This document shows positions 18,191 to 27,549 of a stretch of 64,000 bases of DNA, in pieces. The notes below the pieces were generated by a model. That model ran no database searches and was not told the origin of the DNA. It was given only the letters and a program-made list of their open reading frames with translations. Source of the DNA: Hyphomonadaceae bacterium UBA7672 (GTDB lineage Bacteria > Pseudomonadota > Alphaproteobacteria > Caulobacterales > Hyphomonadaceae); contig DLHI01000011.1 of NCBI GenBank assembly GCA_002483135.1, forward strand, positions 1 to 64,000, read 5' to 3'. The number at the start of each line of letters is the position of its first letter. The first letter of the stretch is position 1. The translations under genes and the position numbers were made by a program.

Positions 18191-19063
18191 ATGGGAATGC
18201 TCAGCGGAACGGTCGCCGTTGTAACAGGCTCAGGGCGCGGCATCGGTAAGGCAATTGCCATCGGCCTCGCCAACGCCGGAGCCAGAGTTGTCGTCAATGA
18301 CATAGGCGTACAGCTGGACGGCGATCCCGGTGCTGGAGATCCCGCCGCCGAAACTGTTGCCGAGATCCGATCCGCCGGCGGGGAGGCGATCGCGGTCAAC
18401 GAAACAGTCAGCACAATGACCGGTGGGCGCCGCATCGTGCAATCAGCGATCGATGCCTATGGCCGCCTCGATACGGTCGTGTGCAACGCCGCCATCATGC
18501 GGCCAGCGAGCCTGTTCGATCTCACCGAGAAGGATTGGGATCTTGTTCTGGAAACGAACCTCAAGGGTAATTTCAGCGTAATGCAGCCTGCTGCAATACA
18601 CATGCGAGCCCAGAAGAGCGGCACCATCCTTGTCCTGACTTCGTCAGGCGGGCTGGAGGGCAGCCCCAATCAACCGAACTATGCGGCCTCGAAAGAAGGC
18701 ATACTTGGACTAATGAGAAGCGCCGCCCTTGCGCTCGCGCCCGACGTGACTTGCAACGCGATATCTCCGAGCGCCTTGACCCGGATGATCGAGCGCGCCC
18801 GGCCTGGCCACAATCCTGGCGATCCGTCGGCTGTCGCCCCCGTGGCTACGTTCTTGGCAAGTGCTGCTGCGAGGAACATCACAGGCCAGGTTGTTGGTGT
18901 GTCAGGGGACCGGGTTTCGATTTTCCCGCAGCCGCGGGTGGCGCGCACGATTTATCGCGAGGGAGGCTGGACGCCCGAAGGCTTGGCAAACGCGTGGAAC
19001 GCGACGCTTGGGTCGGACACTTTGGTGCGCTATGAGCGATTTGTTACCAATCGTTCGAGTTAG
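18191..19063 (+). CDS. SDR-family oxidoreductase (multifunctional-protein/HSD17B4-like)
   Basis: The 290-residue SDR has VTGSGRGIGKAIA at the N-terminus, VCNAAIMRP in place of NNAG, and the catalytic YAASKEG. Its length, the VVNDIGVQLDG segment and the C-terminal region resemble peroxisomal-multifunctional-type 3-hydroxyacyl-CoA dehydrogenases. A MaoC-type hydratase lies nearby on the opposite strand, which fits beta-oxidation-like chemistry on an unusual acyl-CoA. Starts at 18191 and 18197 are both possible. Confidence 0.85.
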   Translation: MGMLSGTVAVVTGSGRGIGKAIAIGLANAGARVVVNDIGVQLDGDPGAGDPAAETVAEIRSAGGEAIAVNETVSTMTGGRRIVQSAIDAYGRLDTVVCNAAIMRPASLFDLTEKDWDLVLETNLKGNFSVMQPAAIHMRAQKSGTILVLTSSGGLEGSPNQPNYAASKEGILGLMRSAALALAPDVTCNAISPSALTRMIERARPGHNPGDPSAVAPVATFLASAAARNITGQVVGVSGDRVSIFPQPRVARTIYREGGWTPEGLANAWNATLGSDTLVRYERFVTNRSS

Positions 19064-19091
19064 ATCCAACGGTCCCGTCAGAGGCGATCCA

Positions 19092-19943
19092 CTAGACAAC
19101 GTGGCGGCCGGTCTCGGAAAGTTCTTGCCCGATGGCGCGAACGTCCCTGACAAGAGATGCCAGAGCGCTCGGCGAGAACTGGCTGGAGAATCCGACCGCG
19201 CTCACGCCTGCTACCACGCAGCCGCTGCTGTTGAAAACGGGCGCGGCCACGGCTGTGACGCCTTTCCAGAAATTGTCCTGGTCCACCGCTACCAGCTTTT
19301 TTCGAGCCAATTCCACGTCCTGCATATATCGGTCGAAGGAGGGCGCTTTCTGCCAGCGCATCTTGCTGAACGCGTTGCGCAACTCGGTCCTAGAGATGGA
19401 TGTGTTCGCAGCGAAACATCGGCCAAGGGCGGCTATGTAGATCGGAATCTTGCGGCCGACAGCCATGTGCACGCTGATGGCGCCGCCATGATCGACGCGA
19501 CTCACAAGGATAAGGCGATCCTCGCCATGAGGACGCCAAAGCGTTGCCGTAACCGGATGGGCGCTTACGAGCGTTTCGAAGACAGGTCTCGCTTGGGTGA
19601 TCAGATGATCGCGCTCAAGTTGACCCCGAGCCATGGCTGCGAGGCCATAGCCGAGGCGATAGGACTTATCCGCCTCGCTGAACTCAACCAACCGCTCGGC
19701 GACGAGCGTCTTGAGAAGATTGAAACAAGTGCTTGGGTTGAGGGCGAGGTCGCGGGCAAGCTGGTTTACGCCGATTGGGTCGTCCGTTTTGGCGAGATGC
19801 CGGAGTATGCTGAGCCCATTCACCAGCGCGCCCACTGTCTTGCCGGACGTCAGGTCGTATCCTGTTTCAGGTTCAGGTCCCTGTTGTGGGGAAGGCTTAC
19901 GCCTGGCGGATCCGGGCGCTTCTTTGCGGGAGGAGGAGCGCAC
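19092..19943 (-). CDS. IclR-family transcriptional regulator
   Basis: The 283-residue protein has an N-terminal winged HTH (VNQLARDLALNPSTCFNLLK near residue 60) and the IclR effector domain (RLVEFSEADKSYRLGYGLAAM onward). The N-terminal 30 residues are basic and low in complexity. It lies 9 bases downstream of the MaoC-type gene on the same strand and probably responds to an acid or CoA pathway intermediate. Confidence 0.9.
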   Translation of the reverse strand: MRSSSRKEAPGSARRKPSPQQGPEPETGYDLTSGKTVGALVNGLSILRHLAKTDDPIGVNQLARDLALNPSTCFNLLKTLVAERLVEFSEADKSYRLGYGLAAMARGQLERDHLITQARPVFETLVSAHPVTATLWRPHGEDRLILVSRVDHGGAISVHMAVGRKIPIYIAALGRCFAANTSISRTELRNAFSKMRWQKAPSFDRYMQDVELARKKLVAVDQDNFWKGVTAVAAPVFNSSGCVVAGVSAVGFSSQFSPSALASLVRDVRAIGQELSETGRHVV

Positions 19944-19952
19944 GACGGGGCC

Positions 19953-21089
19953 TTATCGCTTCGGCAGCGCGACCGTGGCGGAGCCCTTGCAGCTCAGCTG
20001 TCCAAGCTGATTGTACGCCTCCAGATTGAGCTCGACGATCGCTTTGTCCCCCTCGATTTTCTTTGCCGTCACGACGCCTCCGCACCAAAGCGTGTCGTTG
20101 ATCAGGTTTGGCAAGAGATGGCGAACTTCAAGCGTCGCCAGGTGTCCATGATCACCCGCCCAGTCGGTCGCAACCTGCCCGACCCAAGCAAGACGCATCC
20201 AGCCATTGTCATAAGCGCCCGGCATGCCGACCATCTGCGCGACATTGGCGTCCACATGCCCCATGCCGGGCCACGTCTCTTCCGCCAGCCATCCGAAGGA
20301 CCGGTTGTTCGGCAGGGTCTCCGGCGCATGCCTGGCCGCATACCTGGTCTTCCACTGCATTTCGCCAGCGCGATAGCCGGCGCCAGAGAGATTTCCCGCA
20401 TAATACGCCATCAGAGTCGCAGTGTTGAGCGGCCCCTTCGCGAGCTTGGGCAGTTGTTCGCCGACAACGACGTCGTCCCAGTAGCGTTTCTCAGCCCCCC
20501 GGCGCTTCTGAGCAAGAACATGGTCGCGGATGGCGAGGAGGTCTGCCTCCGAATAGACGTGAGGCTTACGAGGCTCGTACTTCAGACCATCGGCTTGGTT
20601 GGCCCGAGGCACGCGGAGGGCGCGAGAGATGTAGCGCGCCAGAACTTCACCGCTGGGGGTCGAGTATGTCGTCTCCCCGACCTGGACGATCATTCGCCGC
20701 GCGCGTTTGCCTTCGGCCTCGTACATATCGATGAGTCTCGCTTCAGGGATCACCACCTCCCCACGCTTTGCGAGCCTGTTGATCTCCCACCGCCCGGATC
20801 CAAAGAACACCTGAAGACCATCGAAGCCCGGCGTGATCCCAGGAGAGAAGATCGTATAGTAGAAGGTCGGCGGCGCCACGATACCGCCGAACGGGCCGGC
20901 GGAGGCATAGTCCGGATCGGACCAGAGCGGGTTATCGTCGCCGCAGCCATGCGCGTAGTGCCGGATCGTGTCGAGCGTCGCTTCGGAGTTGAACTGAAGG
21001 ACGCGCAGCTTTTCGCCAAGCATTCCGCGTACGCGCGCGATTTCGTCGTCTTCGATACCTGTATTCGACGAGAACACCGTAGCGGTCAT
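19953..21089 (-). CDS. MaoC-like acyl-CoA hydratase/dehydratase, two hot-dog domains
   Basis: The 378-residue protein resembles double hot-dog MaoC-type dehydratases. The N-terminal half carries CGDDNPLWSDPDYA and GPFGGIVAPPTF (FAS1-dehydratase-like). The C-terminal half has WAGDHGHLATLEVRHLLPNL and ends with KGSATVALPKR. GGAGA five bases before the ATG at 21089 favours that start over one at 21101. It would hydrate an enoyl-CoA made in this cluster. It is co-directional with the downstream iclR gene. Confidence 0.82.
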   Translation of the reverse strand: MTATVFSSNTGIEDDEIARVRGMLGEKLRVLQFNSEATLDTIRHYAHGCGDDNPLWSDPDYASAGPFGGIVAPPTFYYTIFSPGITPGFDGLQVFFGSGRWEINRLAKRGEVVIPEARLIDMYEAEGKRARRMIVQVGETTYSTPSGEVLARYISRALRVPRANQADGLKYEPRKPHVYSEADLLAIRDHVLAQKRRGAEKRYWDDVVVGEQLPKLAKGPLNTATLMAYYAGNLSGAGYRAGEMQWKTRYAARHAPETLPNNRSFGWLAEETWPGMGHVDANVAQMVGMPGAYDNGWMRLAWVGQVATDWAGDHGHLATLEVRHLLPNLINDTLWCGGVVTAKKIEGDKAIVELNLEAYNQLGQLSCKGSATVALPKR

Positions 21090-21202
21090 TCGATTCTCCA
21101 TGCGCGCGCATTACCCATTCTCTGAGGAGAATGATCATTTGCAAGGTTTGACCATAGAGCACGCTTCGTCAAGAATAAGCCGACTGCTGCACTGGAGACG
21201 CA

Positions 21203-22246
21203 ATGCAAGAAACCCGTCGCTGGAAGTACCGCCCTGAGCCTTCGACGTGGGGCGACTTTGGCCCTGATGACGAAATCGGGCGGTTGAACCTGATCACGCC
21301 TCAGCGTGTGCGAGAGGCAATCATGGAAGTGAAGACCGGGATCAATTTCTGCTTAAGCATGCGGCTAGACTATCCGGGTGGAAACATTCTCAACCCGCGA
21401 CGCACAGCGCCTGTCGTTCGGCCGCTGGTGAGGAATGACCGGCCGGCGATGAACTATCCCATGTCGATTGAGCACAGCTGCTCGACAGATGTTCTCTGCG
21501 ATGACTTTGCGGAGCTGTCTCTCCAGTACTCCACCCAGTGGGACAGCCTGGCGCACCTGGGCCAGATGTTTGACGCCGATGGGGATGGAGTCGCGGAAAT
21601 GGTCTTCTACAACGGCTATCGTGCGGGGAGCGACATTGAATCGGGCACGTACAACCCCGGCGATCGCCATGTCTCTCCAGGAGCCGGCGCACGGCGCCTC
21701 GGCGTGGATAAAATGGCGGCGGCCCGTGTCCAGGGACGTGGCGTACTCATCGATCTGGAATTCCACTTCGGCCCGGAGCGCCGTGCAGTAAGCTATCGCG
21801 ATCTGGAATCGGTGATGGCGAAGGACCGTATCGAGGTTCGTGAGGGGGATTTTGTTTGCTTGCATACTGGCTTCGCCCGTGAGTTGCTTGAGATGGGCGG
21901 AAAGCCTGACAAAGCCAAGCTCGCAGGCGTCGGGCCAAGCATTGATGGTCGCGATCCGGAGCTGCAGCGCTGGGTGCGGACGAGCGGTTTAGTTGCGCTT
22001 GTCGCCGACAACAATGTGGTTGAGTTCTTTCCCGCGCGGCCCGGTCAAGGCGAACAGTATTCGTTGTTGCCGCTTCACGAGCTCTGCCTGTTTCGTCTTG
22101 GGGTCTATCTTGGCGAGTATTGGTACCTGACCGAGCTTGCAGAATGGCTGCGCATGAATGATCGGCATTCCTTCTTTCTCACGGCGCCGCCGTTGCGATT
22201 GCCCGGAGCGGTCGGGTCGCCGGTGACGCCTATCGCAACGGTCTGA
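21203..22246 (+). CDS. Cyclase-family (kynurenine formamidase-fold) protein
   Basis: The 347-residue protein matches the large cyclase subfamily: STWGDFGPDDEIGRLN near residue 14, TQWDSLAHLG at 111-120 (the variant of the metal-binding H-G-T-H-x-D motif), and VCLHTGFARELL near 218. Family members are metal-dependent amide, lactone or cyclic acyl hydrolases. The 3' end overlaps the convergent HTH gene by 17 bases. Role and substrate are unknown, but ring opening or lactone hydrolysis is a reasonable inference. Confidence 0.83.
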   Translation: MQETRRWKYRPEPSTWGDFGPDDEIGRLNLITPQRVREAIMEVKTGINFCLSMRLDYPGGNILNPRRTAPVVRPLVRNDRPAMNYPMSIEHSCSTDVLCDDFAELSLQYSTQWDSLAHLGQMFDADGDGVAEMVFYNGYRAGSDIESGTYNPGDRHVSPGAGARRLGVDKMAAARVQGRGVLIDLEFHFGPERRAVSYRDLESVMAKDRIEVREGDFVCLHTGFARELLEMGGKPDKAKLAGVGPSIDGRDPELQRWVRTSGLVALVADNNVVEFFPARPGQGEQYSLLPLHELCLFRLGVYLGEYWYLTELAEWLRMNDRHSFFLTAPPLRLPGAVGSPVTPIATV

Positions 22247-23120
22247 CGCGGTCGGGATTCTCGCGCAGGTAGTCGGCCAGCATACAGTCGAGCTTCTCTC
22301 CTGTTCCCGTGCCTGGCACCGGGGTGAAGAGGACGAGCGTCATTTCCGCATCGGACATCATTCGGAAGCTCGAGTGGAATAGGCGAAGTTCGCCATATCT
22401 CGAATGCACGAGCGAAATCTCCTTGTCTCGGCTGTAGGAAACTCCGCGTTTGGGCCACCACTCCCGAAACTCCGGACTGGCCTCCAGCAGTTCCTCCACG
22501 AAGTCTTTCATCCATCGCTCTTCCAGAAACTGACCTTGGCTGGCGGCGAATTCGGCAAGAATGACCTGTGCGACGGCGTCCCGATCGCGTAATGTCCGGC
22601 GTCGGCTCATATTGGTGAAGGTGCGCCAAAGCACATTCCGCTCGCGTGGGGGATCGGCGCCGAAGTCTCCAAAAAGCGAAACGGCGGCATCGTTCCAGGC
22701 GATTCTGTCCCAGCGACTGTTTGATATATATCCCGGCGTCGAACCGATTGTGTCGAGCAGCGCCTGATAGCGTGCCGGCACGGTTTCGGCGACTTGCGGT
22801 CGACCGATGTGATGAGGAAGGCCCGCCAGCTCGAAGACGTAGGTGGTCTCGTCAGCTGAAAGCTGAAGCGCTGCCGCGAGTGAATGCAGTTTATCCGCCG
22901 TGACGCCGTCAATCCGACCCTGTTCCAACCAGGTATACCAGCTCAAACCGACGCCGCTGATATCGCAAACCTCCTCACGTCGCAGTCCCGGAGTGCGGCG
23001 GCGTGTTGTGCTTCGCGCGGTGGTCTTTTGGGGAGCGATCCGCTCTCTGCGCGCTCGCAGGAACTGACCGAGTTCTCGCATCCGGCTGCTTGAAGACTTA
23101 CCGATCTCCGCCTTGACCAT
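22230..23120 (-). CDS. HTH transcriptional regulator with MmyB-like ligand-binding domain
   Basis: The 296-residue protein has an N-terminal Xre-type HTH (LGQFLRARRERI, then GLRREEVCDISGVGLSWYTW). A C-terminal MmyB-like PAS-type domain starts near residue 115 (YQALLDTIGSTPGYISNSRW), followed by WRTFTNMSRRRTLRDRD. Such regulators often control adjacent oxidoreductase or transporter genes. The neighbouring minus-strand MFS fusion is a candidate target. Confidence 0.9.
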   Translation of the reverse strand: MVKAEIGKSSSSRMRELGQFLRARRERIAPQKTTARSTTRRRTPGLRREEVCDISGVGLSWYTWLEQGRIDGVTADKLHSLAAALQLSADETTYVFELAGLPHHIGRPQVAETVPARYQALLDTIGSTPGYISNSRWDRIAWNDAAVSLFGDFGADPPRERNVLWRTFTNMSRRRTLRDRDAVAQVILAEFAASQGQFLEERWMKDFVEELLEASPEFREWWPKRGVSYSRDKEISLVHSRYGELRLFHSSFRMMSDAEMTLVLFTPVPGTGTGEKLDCMLADYLRENPDRVRPLR

Positions 23121-23210
23121 GGAATTCCCGCAGAAGCGTTAGATGCCTTCGGTAGATGTATTGCGTTCAAGTCGACAGGTGGGCGCGGCAGGGACGCGAC
23201 TTAAGGCAGA

Positions 23211-24827
23211 TCAGGGGACTTGCAGAGGTTTCGATCCCGGCGGCCTTTCAATCATGCGTCGTACCGAACCTTCTACACGATAGGCCGAGGCGCGGTCTCG
23301 CAGCGCTACATCGCCCACCGTGCTGCGGTCCATTCTGCGAAGGAAGTCGATCCACGTCGCGTTCTCCACGGTTTCCCACCAGATTTCCGGATTGTCGATG
23401 TCCTGATGGATGCGCCAACGGCGAGCGCCGTCACGACGCCGGATGCGACCGACCGCATGCATCAGCGTCAAGAAGTCTTCCGCCTGATCCAAGGGTACGC
23501 GGTATTCGATCAGGAAGCTGATTGGGCCGGAGTTCGGTTCGATCCGCGCCCGGGGCTCGAGCACGCCGATGGTGTGAGGCTCCATGTCTTCTCCGTCATT
23601 GGCCGGTAGCGGAAGGCGGATCATCAACGGCAGACAGGCCAGAAAGAGGCCGCCGGCCACCAAAAAGGCAAAGGAGAGACTGCTGGCCGCCGCGAGCAAT
23701 CCCCACACAACGGCTCCGACAGACATCCCTCCGACGATGCCGACCTGCGACAGCGCGACGGCCCGGCCAACGACCCACCGCGGAGAAGACAGTTGAACGC
23801 TTGTCGAAAGAGTCGAGAGCACGAGTATCCAACTGGCGCCTGCAATTATCATGATGGCTGTAGAGAGCGCCAGCCAGCGGCTTGCCAGAATGGTCAGCGT
23901 CGCCAGAGCAAAAAGCACTGTCGCGAGTGTCACCAGTCGATCAGCCCCCAGTCGAGTCCGCGCAGAGGCTGACATCACGGCAGCGCAGAGAGATCCCACG
24001 CCAAAGCCACCCAACAGGACACCATATTCCAGCGGCCCTCCTCCAAGCTGCTCATGCGCGATAAGTGGAACCGAGGACCACAACGCACTCGCGAAGAAGG
24101 TGAACAGCACGCCGCGCAACATTGCCCGACGCAGGGCAGGGGCCAGACTGGCGTATCGGATGCCTGCCACCAGGGCGGCGCCTATTGGTTCGGGCGGAAG
24201 TCGGCGTGGTCTGGCAGGAAAAGTCTGAGTCGCGAGCACGATAGCGAGAACAAGAAACGTCAGCGCGTTGATCAGGAAGGTCGCTCCTATGCCGAGCGAC
24301 ACGATGACCGTTCCTCCGATTGCAGGGGCCAGGCTACGGGCGATGTTGAACGACAAGGAATTCAATCCCACCGCCGCAGGCAACTGGTCGCGCGGCACCA
24401 AGACCGGAAACGAGGCTTGCCATGCTGGTTGATGGAGAGCCATTGCGCACCCGATCAACATTGTGAGCGCAAGAAGCACCAAGGGAGATGCCTGACCGGC
24501 GATGGATATGGCGGCGAGAACGCTTGCTCCTGCAAGTCCAATGATCTGGGAAGCCAACATTTGAATCCTGCCGTCGGCGCTGTCAGCCAGCGCGCCCGCT
24601 GGAAGCGCAAGCACAACCATCGGCCCCATGGCGGCAGTCTGCACCAGCGCAACCATGTGAGGTGCGGGTTCGATCATGGTCATTAACCAGGACGCGCCAA
24701 CGATCTGGATCACAGATCCGAAATTCGCCGCTGTAGTCGCTATCCAGAAGATCCGAAACGAATGCGTCTTGAGCGGAGCAAACGTGGTTGCTTGCCAGGA
24801 GCGTAAGGCTGATAGCCATTCATTCAT
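23211..24827 (-). CDS. MFS_3-type transporter with C-terminal monooxygenase-like domain
   Basis: The 538-residue protein begins with 12 predicted membrane segments of the MFS_3/DUF894 (enterobactin-exporter EntS-like) group: FRIFWIATTAANFGS, ALPAGALADSADGRIQ, and NSLSFNIARSLAPAIGG. After about residue 410 a soluble tail follows: FLIEYRVPLDQAEDFLTLM, then RRWRIHQDIDNPEIWWETV. That tail resembles dimeric alpha-beta barrel/antibiotic-biosynthesis-monooxygenase-like domains. The ATG at 24827 is preferred to an upstream start that adds 15 residues. The family combines both parts naturally. The substrate is unknown. Confidence 0.85.
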   Translation of the reverse strand: MNEWLSALRSWQATTFAPLKTHSFRIFWIATTAANFGSVIQIVGASWLMTMIEPAPHMVALVQTAAMGPMVVLALPAGALADSADGRIQMLASQIIGLAGASVLAAISIAGQASPLVLLALTMLIGCAMALHQPAWQASFPVLVPRDQLPAAVGLNSLSFNIARSLAPAIGGTVIVSLGIGATFLINALTFLVLAIVLATQTFPARPRRLPPEPIGAALVAGIRYASLAPALRRAMLRGVLFTFFASALWSSVPLIAHEQLGGGPLEYGVLLGGFGVGSLCAAVMSASARTRLGADRLVTLATVLFALATLTILASRWLALSTAIMIIAGASWILVLSTLSTSVQLSSPRWVVGRAVALSQVGIVGGMSVGAVVWGLLAAASSLSFAFLVAGGLFLACLPLMIRLPLPANDGEDMEPHTIGVLEPRARIEPNSGPISFLIEYRVPLDQAEDFLTLMHAVGRIRRRDGARRWRIHQDIDNPEIWWETVENATWIDFLRRMDRSTVGDVALRDRASAYRVEGSVRRMIERPPGSKPLQVP

Positions 24828-25184
24828 TGAACACTTGCACAACGTTAGGGTGTGACCTGCAAGGCCATACATGGTCTCGGGACAGCGTCATTGTTTGAGC
24901 TGCTTTTCAGCCGAAACATCTCAGTCTGACGGCGACGAGTTGTCTCCGCATATCAGATCTGGAGCAAGACTTTGTAGTCAATGGATTTCTTGCAAAATTG
25001 AGCGACTGCTGACCCGCACAGGAGCCTGACCTCAAGTGCAGCAAACGCGCGCGAACGCAAACGCGGTTCGCAGGTTTTCGCTTCCAGCCATCTGGCACTT
25101 GCTCCTATCCGCAAGCGACAATGGGTTCGCGTTTCATGGCCTGCGGGCGCTCTCTGAATACGCGCGGCCTACGGGGAGAGATTG
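24828..25184. other. Divergent intergenic region, no gene seen
   Basis: These 357 bases separate the minus-strand MFS gene from the plus-strand beta-keto acid cleavage enzyme gene. Both promoters should lie here. I see no convincing coding frame, RNA gene or strong palindrome. Confidence 0.4.
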
Positions 25185-26120
25185 ATGCCTGCACCAGCAA
25201 AAAAAGTTATCATCACGTGTGCGATCACGGGTTCGATCCACACGCCTTCCATGTCGCCACATCTGCCAGTGACGCCGCAGGAGATTACGGAGTCTGCCTT
25301 GGGCGCGGCGGAAGCCGGCGCCGCAATTGTGCATCTCCACGCCCGAAATCCAATCGATGGTCGGCCAGACCAGACGCCTCAGGCGTTCGAACCATTCCTC
25401 AAAGCCATCAAACAGAAATCGAATGTTGTCGTAAACCTAACGACAGGTGGCTCGCCGTTCATGCCGATCGACGAGCGCATTCAACCTGCAAAAGTCTTTC
25501 AACCGGAGGTGGCATCCCTCAATATGGGGTCGATGAACTTCGGGCTGTTCCCGATGTTGAAGCGATTTTCCAAGTTCAAGCACGAATGGGAGCCGCAAAT
25601 GCTCGAGGCGTCCCGAGATCTCGTGTTCCGCAACTCCTACAAGGAAATCGGGCATGCCTTGACAGTACTGAGTCAAGGGGGAACGCGTTTCGAATTTGAA
25701 TGCTACGACACCAGCCATTTGTACAACCTCAGTTACTTCCTGCAGGAAGGGATGGTGAAACCGCCGCTCTTCATCCAGACCTGTTTTGGGCTGCTGGGGG
25801 GAATCGGATCGCACCACGAGGATGTCTTGCACATGCGGCGAACAGCAGATCGTCTCTTTGAAGACAAGTACCAGTGGTCCGTGCTGGGCGCGGGGCGAAG
25901 CCAGATGCCGATCGCAGCGATGTCGGCTTCCATGGGTGGCCATGTGCGCGTGGGTCTCGAAGACTCTCTTTGGATCGGCAAAGGGAAGGTTGCGCCCAGC
26001 AACGCTGCTCAAGTGGCGAAAGCACGTGACCTTATCGAGTCGCTTGGTCTGGAAGTCGCATCACCTGATGAGGCCCGTGAAATTCTGGAACTCAAGGGCG
26101 GTCATCGCGTCGCGTTCTAG
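25185..26120 (+). CDS. Beta-keto acid cleavage enzyme (BKACE, DUF849)
   Basis: The 311-residue TIM-barrel enzyme cleaves a beta-keto acid with acetyl-CoA to give acetoacetate and a new acyl-CoA, as 3-keto-5-aminohexanoate cleavage enzyme does. Key features are the zinc-binding IVHLHARNP (H-x-H near residue 48), NLTTGGS near 85, and VRVGLEDSLWIGKG near 255 with the conserved glutamate. GGGGAGAG precedes the ATG at 25185 (a TTG at 25182 is in frame). It fits the end of a ring- or chain-degradation route. Confidence 0.88.
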   Translation: MPAPAKKVIITCAITGSIHTPSMSPHLPVTPQEITESALGAAEAGAAIVHLHARNPIDGRPDQTPQAFEPFLKAIKQKSNVVVNLTTGGSPFMPIDERIQPAKVFQPEVASLNMGSMNFGLFPMLKRFSKFKHEWEPQMLEASRDLVFRNSYKEIGHALTVLSQGGTRFEFECYDTSHLYNLSYFLQEGMVKPPLFIQTCFGLLGGIGSHHEDVLHMRRTADRLFEDKYQWSVLGAGRSQMPIAAMSASMGGHVRVGLEDSLWIGKGKVAPSNAAQVAKARDLIESLGLEVASPDEAREILELKGGHRVAF

Positions 26121-26281
26121 GCGCTGGAGCCAGTTCTCCCGGATTGGGGACCCGCCAGCGCTCCTCTGGAGCGGGATGCGGGCTTGCCTCTACTAGGCAA
26201 TCGCGGAACAAGATGTACATTGGTGATGTTTATCACAGTACTGCGGATTCCATTAGGTTCGCGGATCCTGGGCGTGGAAGA

Positions 26282-26932
26282 ATGGACTCTGCTAGCGAAC
26301 CTCGTCGGCGCGAAGCTGACTCGATGCGGGAGCCTATAATGGCCGCCGCGCGAGAAGTGTTCGCTGCACGAGGCTTTGATGGCGCGACTCTGAAACTGAT
26401 CGCGGACCGTGCGAACACAACCGTTCCCCTGATCGTCTACCATTTCAAGTCCAAGCTCGATCTGTGGCACGCGGCTGTCGAGGACGTGATGCGGACTATG
26501 GATCGCACTCGGTATGCAATTCTGGAGCGCGCTGACCTGCCTGCGGCTGACCGCTTCATGCGCCTAGTCGAGATTGTCGTTGGTCGACACGCGAGCATGC
26601 CGGAGATGCATCGCGTGGTTGTGATGGAGGCCTACTCGGAATCGAGCCGGTTGACATGGCTGCTCGACAATTTCGTACGTCGGATTCACGTAACCTTTGT
26701 CCAGCTAATTCGTGAAGGGCAGGGTGATCGGTCGATCAGGGATTTCGATCCAGAGATGCTCCGCTACATGATCTTGGGGGTCGCGGCGCTTCCGTCGTTT
26801 GCAGCCGAGTACCGAATGTTGACAGGACGCGAGCCGCGGGATCCCCAAGAGATCGAGCGTGCAATTGCCTTCATCGCCAAGGCGGCGTTGACCGACGCCG
26901 CGTTTCGGCGATGGATGAACCGTCGAAAATAG
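26282..26932 (+). CDS. TetR-family transcriptional regulator
   Basis: The product has the TetR HTH: IMAAAREVFAARGFDGATLK, then VPLIVYHFKSKLDLWHAAVE. A helical C-terminal ligand domain follows. The start is uncertain: ATGs at 26213 and 26282 are both in frame, and I chose 26282 because it sits closest to the conserved domain. The gene is 160 bases after the BKACE gene on the same strand and may repress it. Confidence 0.87.
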   Translation: MDSASEPRRREADSMREPIMAAAREVFAARGFDGATLKLIADRANTTVPLIVYHFKSKLDLWHAAVEDVMRTMDRTRYAILERADLPAADRFMRLVEIVVGRHASMPEMHRVVVMEAYSESSRLTWLLDNFVRRIHVTFVQLIREGQGDRSIRDFDPEMLRYMILGVAALPSFAAEYRMLTGREPRDPQEIERAIAFIAKAALTDAAFRRWMNRRK

Positions 26933-27000
26933 CGGGCTGGCCGCCGCTATGCGTTAATCTCGAGTCACGCGATCCCGGATTGTCGGCCAGCGACTCGCAA

Positions 27001-27549
27001 TCATCTGACGTCAAGACCGGTCACCCTTCCGATGAAGATTGCGTCGGTCCCATATAGATACCTGCCATTCTGCTCACAGGTTACGGTCGCAACGGCGTCT
27101 CCAAGTAGGGTCTCAGCCCGTCCAGGAGAAATGGCTTCCCCGTTCTCCGCCGGTTCGGGGAGGGGCGACGCCAGTCCATCCTCTCGTACCAGATGAGCGA
27201 AAAATCCGACGCCGCTGATCAGTTCTGAATACAGTCTGCTCTGTCGCGTCACGCAGATGAGGATTGCAGGAGGCTCATCACTCAAGGGGACGACGCGGCT
27301 TACGGCCGTGAGGACTTTGTCGTCAGGCACGATCGGCGCCACGAGACACCGAAACTTTCCGGCGCCGTGGAACAGCCGCCTTAGCTGCCGACTGATATCG
27401 TCTGCCGGGGCGTCGGGTTCCAGCGGTCCTACACCACCTTCTTGCGTCTTGCCCGGACGCTCGCGCGGTGATGCGCATGGATGTGCCAACAGGTAGGCAT
27501 CAATCCCAGGTTCGGTTCGCGCGGGAACGGCGGTTTCTGAAATGCTCAT
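27001..27549 (-). CDS. Flavin reductase-like domain protein, short or divergent
   Basis: The 182-residue protein shows a weak flavin-reductase (HpaC/NTAB-like) pattern. VSRVVPLSDEPPAILICVTR near residue 82 corresponds to the family's V(T/S)S(V/L)S.DPP..L.CV. ISGVGFFAHLV and TDAIFIGRVTGLDV follow near the end. The middle of the domain appears shortened and the first 60 residues match nothing I know. Its start overlaps the stop of the upstream ThDP enzyme gene (ATGA), so it is translationally coupled. It may be a degenerate partner protein. Confidence 0.6.
   Translation of the reverse strand: MSISETAVPARTEPGIDAYLLAHPCASPRERPGKTQEGGVGPLEPDAPADDISRQLRRLFHGAGKFRCLVAPIVPDDKVLTAVSRVVPLSDEPPAILICVTRQSRLYSELISGVGFFAHLVREDGLASPLPEPAENGEAISPGRAETLLGDAVATVTCEQNGRYLYGTDAIFIGRVTGLDVR

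Noticed and set aside
18861..21125. Very long plus-strand open frame of 754 codons
   Set aside because: It runs antisense to the iclR and MaoC genes and out of frame over the SDR end. The product is Arg/His-rich without domains, whereas the opposite strand encodes clear families.
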